Source: CAVRQM01 sp963838805 (GTDB lineage Bacteria > Pseudomonadota > Alphaproteobacteria > Acetobacterales > Acetobacteraceae). From it: a stretch of 64,000 bases of DNA. Location of the stretch: positions 1 through 64,000 of the forward strand of contig CAWISK010000007.1 in the NCBI GenBank assembly GCA_963838805.1, written 5' to 3'. The translations under genes and the position numbers were made by a program. How positions within the stretch are numbered: position 1 is the stretch's first letter; each line of letters opens with the position of its first letter. This document shows, piece by piece, positions 9,929 through 18,394 of the stretch. Below the pieces are notes generated by a model. It was given only the letters and a program-made list of their open reading frames with translations. It ran no database searches and was not told the DNA's origin.

Positions 9929-11250
9929 TTGTCGACGGTTGATCAGTATAGTCAGACCGTTGTTCCGACGGGGTGCTGGGCTCAGAGCGTAGGCTATTCC
10001 CCGGGCCAGGGCGGGTTGCCGGGGCAGGTGACTATCAACAGCCTCGCCAACGGGTCGGTGACGCTCTCCGGAGTGGTCGCGCACGCCGGCAATTCAGTGT
10101 CCGCCACGTTCAACATCAACGGCGTGGGTACCCTTCCGCTGACACTTACGGCGGTGTGCGATCTGAGCGGGGCCACGGTGCTCACCGACGGAAGCTCGTA
10201 TTACGTGTTCGCGAGCGCCCCTCTGGTGGCCGGAGCCACGTATCTCACGGTCCACGGCTTCGGTCAGTTCAGCGCACCTCTCGGGGCTCCGGGGTGCATG
10301 GCCGCTGGCACCTATATCCAGACCAGGCGTGGCGAAGTTGTGGTCGAGCAATTGCGGATTGGCGACCTGGTGCGCGTTCGGTCGGGCCGGTTCCTCCCTG
10401 TAAGATGGCTGGGACAGCAGGTCATACGGTGCCGCCACTACGCTCCACCCGATATGGTTTGGCCAGTTCGCGTGGAACCTGATGCGTTCGGCGCTGGCCG
10501 GCCGCGGCGGCCCCTATTTTTATCTTCCGACCATTCGGTCTGGATGCGTGGGACTCTGGTTCCCATACGGTACTTGTAAACGACTGCACGATCTGCCCGG
10601 AGCCGCGCGATGAGATCGTCTACCACCATGTCGAACTACCGATACATGAGGTGCTGATCGCTAACGGATTGCCGGTTGAAAGCTACCTCGATACTGGAAA
10701 CCGCCACCATTTCATCGGAGACGCAACCCCGCGGGATTCGGCCGTAACACCCTTTGGACGCGATGTGTCGTTAGCGTGGCGAACGCACGCCTGCGCACCT
10801 CTGGTAAGCGATCCAAAAATCCTGATGGACGATCGAGCACATTTGCTCAAACGCGCCAGCCAACTCGGTTATCGACGGACCAAAGACGCGGCCCTGACAC
10901 TCGCAATGAATGGCCGCGCTTTGCCGTCGCATTGGGATGGCACTACCGCCGTCGCGACTATTCCGCCGGGCGCGGCTGAGGTGACACTGCACAGCAACAC
11001 TGCTGTGCCCAGCCGACAATCCTGCCAAAGCAATGATCACAGGCGGTTGGGCGCAGCGGTGGTCAGCTTACAACTCGAAGATCGCGCAATCCCCCTCGAT
11101 GATCCGACATTGGCGAGAGGTTGGCATCAGTGCGAGTTAGGACTTCGATGGACCGACGGCGCCGCTCAAATCAGAGTCGGTGCTAGTCTCACGGGCCGCC
11201 CTTTGCAGGTGACGACCGTTCCCATATTGGAGTATTGGACAAAGGTGTAA
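9929..11250 (+). CDS. Hint-domain (Hint_2) secreted-type protein (frameshift)
   Basis: About 440 residues. The N-terminal 120 residues are a Ser/Thr/Gly-rich beta region resembling a secreted passenger. A Hint domain follows, starting at the nucleophile Cys of GCMAAGTYIQTRRGEVVVEQ, with GDLVRV, RWLGQQVI, LSSDHSVWM and DCTICPE blocks. The C-terminal domain ends DHRRLGAAVVSL ... LRWTDG, as in Acetobacteraceae Hint_2 proteins. The frame breaks at about 10575 (tacttgtaaac would read TYLVND with one extra G), here a deletion rather than the usual insertion. The TTG at 9929 was chosen because GAGGAG lies 8 bases upstream. Hint domains can self-cleave; the target here is unknown. Confidence 0.75.
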
Positions 11251-11330
11251 AGCGCGGTCGCCGCTTGCGAACGGCCGAGGACGCAGTGTCGAGTTGATCG
11301 TGTGGCTGGCCCGGGAGAGGTCATCTATTA

Positions 11331-12350
11331 TCACGAAATCTGCCGTGGTACAGAGCGCGTTTTGGGGTGCACGAAGTCCTGCAGGACTCTGGATAGCTTT
11401 ACCTCGTCAATGATGAGGGTCTCAATGCTATCTTGAAGGATATCTGCAACGTAGGCGAAATAAGGCAGATTCAGGACAAAGGCTAGGTCGCGGTACATGC
11501 GGCCGCTAGTTTCGGAACAAATCTCGAAAATTGCAGTTTGCGGGCTGCAAAACACCATGTTTGCCAAGCCACTACCGTGTGCGGCTATCACCAGATCGGC
11601 TTCCGCAAATGTTTTTACCTGCTCTTTGAAAGACAGGACCTCCAATTGTACGACTGTAAGATGGGGTAAAACCTTCCGTATCTCGGCTACTAACGCAGGT
11701 TCATTACAAATGAAACGAGCCGCACCTCTTTGTCTTTGGACGAAGATCGCTTGGCCGGAGGGCGCACTGCGAATACCGAGGCTGTCAAGAATTCTCTTGA
11801 CGAACGTCAGTCGCCCATACCTCCAAAAACACGGGACGGTCAGTGTATCGACCTCATAAATCCCGTTATCGAAGTAAGTGACACTTTGATTCTGGCCAAG
11901 AACAGAACCTACGGCTTCCAAGTATACCTGCTCGCTCACCCTATTGAAAAAGGATGAGGATCTGGGTAGCATGATCATACACCCGGGGCATACAGATGCG
12001 GCTTCGTGAATCACCTGGAGTGTTTCAGTTAGAAAGTGGAAATAGTAGGCTCCCGCTTCTCTGAGCGGGAGAAGGTAAGATCCTTTAAGCTTCACCGGGA
12101 TGTTATTCCTAATGAAGGAATGAGCGCCGTCCTTACGAAACGCACCTCCTTCTGCCTTTATGAATGAGTCGATGTGAGGGTTGAAAGCTCCGTGTTGTCC
12201 TTCCCCGAGAAACATGCCGTTCTCGATCTCCACCAGGCCGAATGCGCCGGAAGTCGTATATATCCTCGCTGGCTCCGCGACGGCGAACGTGTTCGGGGCA
12301 ATATCGACAAATCCTGTCTCAAGAATACTGACACGGCCGGCGGCGCCGGT
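11331..12350 (-). pseudogene. GT61 glycosyltransferase, 3' part, separated by IS66
   Basis: This is the C-terminal two thirds of a family 61 glycosyltransferase (DUF563). Diagnostic blocks are LPLREAGAYYFHFLTETLQV, FVQRQRGAARFICNE, VVQLEVLSFKEQVKTFAEAD and VIAAHGSGLANMVFC. Base composition is clearly lower in GC than the flanking housekeeping genes, suggesting transfer. The open frame continues into the left end of the IS66 element (to 12440), but residues after 12350 are element-encoded. The missing N-terminal part lies at 13843-14407. GT61 enzymes transfer sugars during capsule, EPS or LPS synthesis. Confidence 0.8.
12343..12350 (+). repeat. 8-bp target-site duplication, left copy
   Basis: The sequence gcgccggt directly abuts the left end of the IS66 element and is identical to 13843-13850. 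Confidence 0.9.
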
Positions 12351-12368
12351 GTAATTGCTCACCTGGGT
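12351..12368 (+). repeat. Left inverted repeat of the IS66 element
   Basis: Starts GTAATTGCTCACC; identical over the first 13 bases to the complement of 13825-13842 and then mostly matching. Confidence 0.9.
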
Positions 12369-12427
12369 AACGCCGCAACCCTGTAGGGCGGCGTGGAGTT
12401 GGCGGTTGCGCGCCATCCAGATCATGG

Positions 12428-13834
12428 TTGACGCGATCACGGACGGCTCAATTCAAGCTCTGTGTGACGCACGAGATCGACCTCAGCACACTGAGCCACG
12501 CGGAGAAGGATGCGCTCATCCTTTCGCTTCTGCCGCTGATCGGGCAGCTGGAAGCGGCCCTGGCTCGCATCGCCGAATTGGAGAAGCGGCTGGCCGCGTT
12601 CGAGCGGCCGCCGAAGACGCCGGACAATTCCTCGCTGCCGCCGTCCAAGGGCCAGAAGTCGGACCGCCCCACCGGCGGCAAGCCGCCCCGCAAAAGTCGC
12701 CCCGGCTTCGGGCGTGCGCTGGAGCCGAACCCCGACCGCGTCGTCGATGCCACACTCGACGCCTGCCCGCATTGCGCCGCCGCCTTTCCTGTCGCGCAGC
12801 AGACGCCGCAGCAGGTCTACGACCGCATCGAGTTGCCGCCGGTCAGGCCGGACGTGACGCGGGTGCGGCTGTTCGGCGGCCGTTGCGCCTGTTGCGGCGA
12901 ACGTGCGACCGCGCCGGCGCCGAACGGCCTCGAGCCTGGCTCGCCGTTCGGCCAGTCGGTCGCGCCGTGGGTGATCTACCTGCACTACGCCCACGCCATC
13001 GGGCTGGAACGGCTGTCCGTGCTGATGCGGGAGATGTTCGCGCTCGCGATCAGCGAAGGGGCGATCAGCAACATGCTGGCCCGTGCGCGCGAGCCGCTGC
13101 TGGCCGCCGCCGCCGCCATCCGCGAGACGGTGACGGCCAGTGCGGTGGTCTGCTCCGACGAGACCTCGGCGCGGGTGAGCGGCAAGACCCGGTGGGAATG
13201 GGTGTTCGTCGGCACGCTCGCGGTGCTGCACGTCATCCAGCCCAGCCGCGGCAAGGCTGTGGTGCGCGACCTGTTCGGCGCCATCCAGCCGACGGTCTGG
13301 GTCTCCGACATGCTGGGCAGCCAGCGCGGCCACGGGGTGGAATGGCAGGTGTGCCTGGCGCATCTGCTGCGCGACGCCCGGTATGCCGTTGAGTGTGGCG
13401 ATATCGCCTTCAGCGCTCCGTTCAAACGGCTGCTGCTGCGCGCGATCGCCATCGGGCGACGGCGAAACACGCTGAAGGACACAACGCTTGCGCAGTATCA
13501 TGCCGATCTGGATCGCCGGCTCGATCGGATCATGGCGGCGATCCCGATCGGCGAGCCGGGACGCAAGCTGCGCAAGCGCATCGCCGCCAACCGGGCACAT
13601 CTGTTTGTGTTCGTCACCAACCGCGACGTGCCCTACACCAACAATGTGTCCGAACGGAACCTCCGCCCGAGCGTGATCTTCCGCAAGGTCACGAACGGGT
13701 TCCGCTGCGAATGGGGTGCTGAGACCTACGCCGCCTTCCGCTCCGTCGTCAGCACCGCCAAAGCAAACGGAACTGCCGCACTCGATGCCCTCCGTGCCGC
13801 CCTGCTCACCCTGCCGCTACCCGCACCGGGGTGA
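12428..13834 (+). CDS. IS66-family transposase (TnpC)
   Basis: Up to 468 residues, uninterrupted. Domains in order: N-terminal coiled coil (about 20-60), a linker with the family motif TPDNSSLPPSKGQK, a zinc-finger (CPHCAAAF and CACCGE, about 115-155), and the DDE domain. Likely catalytic residues are in VVCSDETSARV, the aspartates around WVSDMLGS / HLLRDARYA, and the Glu of NNVSERNLRP. The start is either TTG 12428 or the in-frame GTG at 12464 (VTHEIDLSTLSHAEK), which better fits family N-termini. It shows none of the frame damage seen in many genes here. Confidence 0.93.
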   Translation: MTRSRTAQFKLCVTHEIDLSTLSHAEKDALILSLLPLIGQLEAALARIAELEKRLAAFERPPKTPDNSSLPPSKGQKSDRPTGGKPPRKSRPGFGRALEPNPDRVVDATLDACPHCAAAFPVAQQTPQQVYDRIELPPVRPDVTRVRLFGGRCACCGERATAPAPNGLEPGSPFGQSVAPWVIYLHYAHAIGLERLSVLMREMFALAISEGAISNMLARAREPLLAAAAAIRETVTASAVVCSDETSARVSGKTRWEWVFVGTLAVLHVIQPSRGKAVVRDLFGAIQPTVWVSDMLGSQRGHGVEWQVCLAHLLRDARYAVECGDIAFSAPFKRLLLRAIAIGRRRNTLKDTTLAQYHADLDRRLDRIMAAIPIGEPGRKLRKRIAANRAHLFVFVTNRDVPYTNNVSERNLRPSVIFRKVTNGFRCEWGAETYAAFRSVVSTAKANGTAALDALRAALLTLPLPAPG

Positions 13835-13842
13835 GCAATTAC
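13825..13842 (+). repeat. Right inverted repeat of the IS66 element
   Basis: Reads accggggtgagcaattac; it contains the last codons and stop of the transposase. Confidence 0.9.
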
Positions 13843-13850
13843 GCGCCGGT
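13843..13850 (+). repeat. 8-bp target-site duplication, right copy
   Basis: gcgccggt, identical to 12343-12350 on the other side of the IS66 element. Confidence 0.9.
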
Positions 13851-14407
13851 TGACTGTACAGCATGCTCGGGCGGTGAATTGTCAAGACGTCTGAAGGATC
13901 TCGTTCGGCACGCAACGGTAGTGCTGTGGGATGACGAAAATCGATGTTCCTGAACTCAGCCGAGCGCTCGGTCAGCAGATCAGGCGAACTATCCACGGAA
14001 GGCGAGTCCGAATAGTGTGCAATCAATTCGGAAGGTAGTGTCACGCCCCAGCTCAAAGCAGTCAATATCAAAATATCTGCTCGAACTTTCACATTGCGGC
14101 GTTGCCTCAGATCACGACCCAGAATGCCGATGACGTCGGCGAGCGCTACGTCGGCTTCATGCCGGACGGCTTTTAGCGCGGCTTGGCACGCCAAAATGTA
14201 AGTGCCGATGACCAAATCGTTCTCAGGCAGCCTAGCTTTGACTTTTCGTAGCCGGTCCAGGGCATCGATCGGTTGTCCCGCCCTGACGAGTATGTCCGCC
14301 AGGGAGAGCTCAGTCTCAATATCCTTACTCAGCGGGAGAAGTTCTACCAGCCGGGCAGCTTCGTCACCGCGACCGCTCGCGAGGAGATCGCAGCCGAGTA
14401 CGTCCAA
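13843..14407 (-). pseudogene. TPR-like 5' part of the IS66-interrupted GT61 gene
   Basis: The N-terminal region is helical and TPR-like (GRGDEAARLVELLPLSKDIE, then VRAGQPIDALDRLRKVKARL and LVIGTYILACQAALKAVRHE). It leads into FRNIDFRHPTALPLRAERD and HRPSMLYSQPA at the insertion point. Removing the IS66 element and one duplication joins this to the GT61 catalytic part at 12350, except for a one-base frame offset at the junction. The start is uncertain: TTG 14407 is the first usable codon, but family-like sequence (WYKRRILDVLGCDLL) extends a little further upstream to a stop at about 14446, so the true 5' end may also be damaged. Confidence 0.65.
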
Positions 14408-14658
14408 AATCCTGCGCTTGTACCAAGTCCCGAGACGCCGCCCTCAGTGTGTTGCCCGCCCGCAAGTAAGTCCGGCTCTGTGGACGGACGACCCGGATCG
14501 AACACCAAGCCCGTGTAAGCCCCCAAATCCTTGTTCTCTTGAGCCAACTGCAGTTCCTTGCGGCTCGCTCTCCGAGCCGTCCCGTTGGGCAAGCGCACGT
14601 AAAACCCGTAATGTGTTGACCAATAAACCGGAATGGCTCTGTCTGTTGCGGACATCAT
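14344..14658 (-). CDS. Doubtful hypothetical ORF
   Basis: A 104-residue frame opens at tandem ATGs (14658 and 14655) with GGTAGGA just upstream. The first half looks protein-like (RAIPVYWSTHYGFYVRLPNG); the second half is low in recognisable pattern and overlaps the GT61 N-terminal frame by 64 bases on the same strand. No family is recognised. It may be an independent small gene or the frameshifted beginning of the TPR/GT61 gene. Confidence 0.25.
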   Translation of the reverse strand: MMSATDRAIPVYWSTHYGFYVRLPNGTARRASRKELQLAQENKDLGAYTGLVFDPGRPSTEPDLLAGGQHTEGGVSGLGTSAGFWTYSAAISSRAVAVTKLPGW

Positions 14659-14954
14659 CCTACCATGTCACCGAACTCCGTCTGGCCGCCTCTACACCGG
14701 GTTGGCGCACGCGCCGGATACTGGCAGGTAGGGAAGCCACGGCAAGGTGGCTTTCATGACACCGACAGCTTTCAGCCCTGCGGAGCTGGACCAGACCCTC
14801 CCGGCCGGGCAACCGGCCGGGAGGGGATGCTGCTTCCCGTGCACCAGCGGCACGGTGCTGCGCCTCAACCTCCCGAAAATGCCCTCACGCCACACGGGCG
14901 CGGAACGCCGCAGGAACACGGCTCTTGACATAGACCGTCAATTATACTAACACC
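14659..14954. other. Non-coding right border of the accessory island
   Basis: No convincing ORF is present. The stretch holds a 13-bp perfect hairpin (14796-14825) and, at 14924-14940, the spaced dyad TTGAC-7-GTCAA followed by tatact. The TTGACA to TATACT spacing is only 12 bases, too short for a sigma-70 promoter. Confidence 0.5.
14796..14825 (+). repeat. Perfect 13-bp hairpin with GCAA tetraloop
   Basis: ccctcccggccgg, loop gcaa, ccggccgggaggg. The loop is a GNRA tetraloop. No T-run follows, so it is not a classical intrinsic terminator. Confidence 0.75.
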
Positions 14955-15566
14955 TTGGACGTGTCCGCTCTGACGGTCCCGGCCCTGGCCTTTCGCCTCA
15001 CCCGCATCATCACCTCGCTCTGCGCCGCGATCGCGGTGCGGGCGGCGAGAGCAGCGCGGCATCAGGCCGCTGCTGGTGCAGCTCTGGGGCGCCCTCCGCC
15101 GCCGGGCCGGCCGGTTCGAGAAACTCGCCTTGCAAAGTGCAGGCCGGCCGGCAACCCGCCCGCCGCGCCAGCCAGCGCCCCGCAAACCCAGGCCGCAACG
15201 CCCGCCGAGACGCCGGCTCCGCCGCTGCCGCGCGGCTTCGCCTGGCTGGTCCGGCTGGCGCCGGAGACAGCGGTCTATGCCAGCCAGTTGCAGGCCCTGC
15301 TCAGCGATCCGGAGATAACCTCCCTGCTCGAAGCGTCTCCCCAGGCCGGGCGCCTGCTTCGCCCGCTATGCCGGATGCTGGGGGTCCGCCCCGGCCCCAG
15401 CCTGGCCCCGGCGCTGGTCCTGCCGCAGCGGGGACGCCCGTCGAAGCCAGCCCGGCCGAAGCCCGCCCGCCCACCCGATCTCCGGCCCCCTCCGGCCTGC
15501 CCCTGGCGGCTCGGCTCCTTCCTGCTGCCGCAGTACAACGCCACCGACCCGCCGGCCAGCACCTAG
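14955..15566 (+). CDS. Conserved hypothetical protein (apparent multiple +1 shifts)
   Basis: Three frames used in succession give a continuous, plausible protein. Frame one from TTG 14955 gives ALAFRLTRIITSLCAAIAVR; frame two near 15060-15130 gives GIRPLLVQLWGALRRRAGRF; frame three gives a basic linker (VQAGRQPARRASQRPANPGR). Frame one then resumes with PLPRGFAWLVRLAPETAVYA and SPQAGRLLRPLCRMLGVRPG. Each switch is consistent with one inserted base. The LPRxFAWLV ... LxSLLxxxPxxGRxLRPLCRMLG pattern is remembered from uncharacterised proteins of Acetobacteraceae; no function is known. No signal peptide or membrane segment is apparent apart from the weakly hydrophobic N-terminus. Confidence 0.55.
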   Translation: MDVSALTVPALAFRLTRIITSLCAAIAVRAARAARHQAAAGAALGRPPPPGRPVRETRLAKCRPAGNPPAAPASAPQTQAATPAETPAPPLPRGFAWLVRLAPETAVYASQLQALLSDPEITSLLEASPQAGRLLRPLCRMLGVRPGPSLAPALVLPQRGRPSKPARPKPARPPDLRPPPACPWRLGSFLLPQYNATDPPAST

Positions 15567-15815
15567 GCACGCCCGATCCGGCGTGTGCATAACGTTCCTA
15601 ATCAGGCAACGAACAGGTTCGCACGCCGCGCCGCTTCCGGCCATCGCCCTTGCCCCGGCCCCGCATCTGCGCCATATCCCGCCCGCCGTCCGGGGTGGTC
15701 CCGGCGGTAATCCGCACGCGGGGCGCCTTTCCGGCCGACTTGGCCAGAATCCGGTGCCGTCATGGCAAGGCCCCGCGGAGGCTCAACCGGACTGTTCTGG
15801 AAAGGACGATCGCAT

Positions 15816-16586
15816 ATGGCGATGCCCGATTTCTCCCTGCGCCAGCTGCTCGAGGCCGGCGTGCATTTCGGCCACCACACCCGCCGCTGGAACCCGAAGA
15901 TGCAGCCGTACATCTTCGGCGTGCGCAACCAGGTCCACATCATCGACCTGCAGCAGACCGTGCCGCTGCTCGACCGTGCGCTGCGCGCCGTGCGCGACGT
16001 GACCGCCGCCGGCGGGCGCGTGCTGTTCGTGGGCACCAAGCGCGCCGCCGCCGACCACGTGGCCGACGCCGCCCGCCGCTGCGGCCAGTACTACGTGAAC
16101 CACCGCTGGCTCGGCGGCATGCTCACCAACTGGAAGACCATCACCGGCAGCATCAAGCGGCTGCGCCAGATCGACGACATGCTGGGCGGCGACACCCAGG
16201 GCCTGACCAAGAAAGAGGTGCTGGACATCACCCGCGACCGCGAGAAGCTGGAACGGGCACTGGGCGGCATCAAGGAGATGGGCGGGCTGCCCGACATCCT
16301 GTTCATCATCGACACCAACAAGGAAAAGCTCGCGGTCGAGGAGGCGGTGAAGCTCAACATCCCGGTGGTCGCGGTACTGGACAGCAACTCCGACCCGACC
16401 GGCGTGACGTTTCCCATCCCCGGCAACGACGACGCCATCCGCGCCATCACCATGTACTGCGATCTGGTGGCCGGTGCCGTGCTGGACGGCATCAGTGCGG
16501 AGATGATCGCCTCGGGCCGCGACGTGGGGGCGGGCGAGGAGCTGCCGCCCGAGCCGCTGGCCGACGCCGAAGCCGCCTCCGCCTAG
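15816..16586 (+). CDS. rpsB: 30S ribosomal protein S2
   Basis: 256 residues. The N-terminal signature LLEAGVHFGHHTRRWNPKMQ and the central DTNKEKLAVEEAVKLNIPVV / DSNSDPTGVTFPIPGNDDA region are those of bacterial S2, which sits on the back of the 30S subunit and recruits S1. The start at ATG 15816 follows AAAGGACG; the longer frame from 15762 adds non-family residues. tsf follows 46 bases downstream, the usual rpsB-tsf operon. A short Ala/Pro/Glu-rich C-terminal tail extends beyond the conserved core. Confidence 0.97.
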   Translation: MAMPDFSLRQLLEAGVHFGHHTRRWNPKMQPYIFGVRNQVHIIDLQQTVPLLDRALRAVRDVTAAGGRVLFVGTKRAAADHVADAARRCGQYYVNHRWLGGMLTNWKTITGSIKRLRQIDDMLGGDTQGLTKKEVLDITRDREKLERALGGIKEMGGLPDILFIIDTNKEKLAVEEAVKLNIPVVAVLDSNSDPTGVTFPIPGNDDAIRAITMYCDLVAGAVLDGISAEMIASGRDVGAGEELPPEPLADAEAASA

Positions 16587-16632
16587 ACCTCGCCTTGCCG
16601 ACCCAATCCGCCTGACGCCGCCGGAGACGATT

Positions 16633-17547
16633 ATGGCCGACATCACGCCCGCCCTTGTCAAAGACCTGCGCGAGAGGACCGGCGCGGGCATGATGGACTG
16701 CAAGAAGGCGCTCACCGAATCCGGCGGCGACATGGAGGCGGCGATCGACTGGCTGCGCAAGAAGGGCCTGTCGGCCGCCGCCAAGAAAAGCGGCCGGGTC
16801 GCCGCCGAGGGGCTGGTCGGCGTCGCCTCCGCCCCGCTTCGCGCCGCCATCGTCGAGGTCAATGCCGAGACCGATTTCGTGGCCCGCAACGAGACGTTCC
16901 AGGCCTTCGTCCGCCAGGTCGCCGGCATCGCGCTGGCGGTCGGCGGCGATCTCGACGCGATCAGGGCGGCCCCCTACCCGGACAGCGCCCGCACCGTGGG
17001 CGAGCAGCTGACGCATCTGGTGGCGACCATCGGCGAGAACATGAACCTGCGCCGCGCCGCCGTGCTGAACGTGCCCCGGGGGACGGTCGCGACCTACGTC
17101 CACTCCGCCGTCTCGCCCGGTCTGGGCAAGATCGGCGTGCTGGTGGCGGCCGAGGCGGATAGCGAGCTGGACGCGCTGGAGAAGCTGGCCCGGCAGGTCG
17201 GCATGCACGTGGCCGCCGCCCGCCCGGAGGTGCTGGACATCGACGGTGTCGATCCGGCGGCCTTGCAACGCGAGCGCGCGGTGCTCGAGGAGCAGGCCCG
17301 CGCCTCCGGCAAGTCGGATGCGGTGATCGCCAAGATGGTCGAAGGCCGCATCCGCAAATACTACGAGGAGGTGGTGCTGCTGGAGCAGGTCTGGGTGCAT
17401 GACGGCGAGAGCCGGGTGCGCGCCGTCGCGAAAAAGGCCGGGGTCACGCTCACCGGCTTCGTGCGCTATGCGCTGGGCGAGGGCATCGACCGGACCAACG
17501 GCGACTTCGCCGCCGAGGTGGCCGCCGCTGCCGGCCTGAAGCCCTGA
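16633..17547 (+). CDS. tsf: Translation elongation factor Ts
   Basis: 304 residues. EF-Ts exchanges GDP on EF-Tu. The N-terminal UBA-like domain carries LRERTGAGMMDCKKAL (residues about 12-27), including the essential TDF motif in NAETDFVARNE (about 78-88). Two dimerisation repeats follow, ending in LLEQVWVHDGESRVRAVAKK. The ATG at 16633 is preceded by GGAGACG. It lies between rpsB and pyrH, the conserved order. Confidence 0.97.
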   Translation: MADITPALVKDLRERTGAGMMDCKKALTESGGDMEAAIDWLRKKGLSAAAKKSGRVAAEGLVGVASAPLRAAIVEVNAETDFVARNETFQAFVRQVAGIALAVGGDLDAIRAAPYPDSARTVGEQLTHLVATIGENMNLRRAAVLNVPRGTVATYVHSAVSPGLGKIGVLVAAEADSELDALEKLARQVGMHVAAARPEVLDIDGVDPAALQRERAVLEEQARASGKSDAVIAKMVEGRIRKYYEEVVLLEQVWVHDGESRVRAVAKKAGVTLTGFVRYALGEGIDRTNGDFAAEVAAAAGLKP

Positions 17548-17612
17548 TCGGCGCGGCCGCCAGCCAGGAGCGGCAGAAGGCCGGCGCCGCGGGCGAGGCC
17601 GTCTATCGGCGC

Positions 17613-18311
17613 GTGCTGCTCAAGGTCTCCGGCGAGGCGTTGATGGGGCGGCGCGAGTTCGGCCTGGATACCGAGACCGTGGCGCACATCGCCGCCGATA
17701 TCGGCGATGTGGTGGCGCTGGGCGTGCAGGTCTGCCTGGTGATCGGCGGCGGCAACATCTTCCGCGGCGTCTCGGCGGCGGCCGGCGGCATGGACCGCGC
17801 CCAGGCCGACTACATGGGCATGCTGGCCACCGTGATGAACGCGCTGGCGATGCAGGCGGCGCTGGAGAAGCTCGACATCCCGACGCGGGTGCAGTCGGCG
17901 ATCCCGATGGCCACGGTCTGCGAGCCGTATATCCGCAGGCGCGCCGAGCGGCACATGGAAAAGGGCCGGGTGGTGATCTTCGCCGCCGGCACCGGCAACC
18001 CGTTCTTCACCACCGACACCGCGGCGGCGCTGCGGGCGGCCGAGATGAATTGCGACGCGCTGCTGAAGGGCACGCAGGTCGATGGCGTCTATACCGCCGA
18101 CCCGCGCCGCGTGGAGGGCGCCGAGCGGTTCGAGCAACTGACCTATCTGGACGTGCTGGCGCGCGATCTGCGGGTGATGGATGCTGCGGCGATCAGCCTC
18201 GCGCGCGAGAACGGCCTGCCGATCGTGGTGTTCAACATCCGCGCACCCGGCGCTTTCGCGGCGGTGATGCGGGGCGAGGGGCGGTTCACGACCATTCTGG
18301 AGCCGCGTTAA
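17613..18311 (+). CDS. pyrH: Uridylate kinase (UMP kinase)
   Basis: PyrH phosphorylates UMP to UDP with ATP. It shows LLKVSGEALMG at the extreme N-terminus, VIGGGNIFRGV, RVQSAIPMATVCEPY, TGNPFFTTDTAAALRA and GVYTADPR, all family blocks. The GTG at 17613 is the first usable start in frame, but the preceding codons read AVYRRV, which also matches family N-termini. The real protein is therefore probably about 10-20 residues longer, its start obscured by a sequence error or an unusual CTG at 17544. Confidence 0.93.
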   Translation: MLLKVSGEALMGRREFGLDTETVAHIAADIGDVVALGVQVCLVIGGGNIFRGVSAAAGGMDRAQADYMGMLATVMNALAMQAALEKLDIPTRVQSAIPMATVCEPYIRRRAERHMEKGRVVIFAAGTGNPFFTTDTAAALRAAEMNCDALLKGTQVDGVYTADPRRVEGAERFEQLTYLDVLARDLRVMDAAAISLARENGLPIVVFNIRAPGAFAAVMRGEGRFTTILEPR

Positions 18312-18394
18312 CCTCCGGGCGGGGCTTGGGTAAAGACGTTCCGCACTAGGCCGCACCTCGGGCGCGCGCCATACTGTCCTGTCCGCAGCCGGAG

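Larger units (their letters stand above)
12351..13842 (+). mobile_element. IS66-family insertion sequence with intact transposase and TSD
   Basis: A 1492-bp element is bounded by inverted repeats beginning GTAATTGCTCACC and flanked by a perfect 8-bp duplication (gcgccggt), the duplication length typical of IS66. It carries a single tnpC-type transposase and no tnpA/tnpB accessory genes, as in the short ISBst12-like IS66 subgroup. It interrupts a GT61 glycosyltransferase gene. Identical duplications and an intact ORF suggest a recent insertion. Confidence 0.95.

Noticed and set aside
9929..11250. An intein within a host gene
   Set aside because: No split host protein is visible on either side; the order of domains fits stand-alone Hint_2 proteins.
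14924..14947. Sigma-70 promoter TTGACA ... TATACT
   Set aside because: The spacer is 12 bases instead of about 17; the dyad within it is a more likely reason for the pattern.
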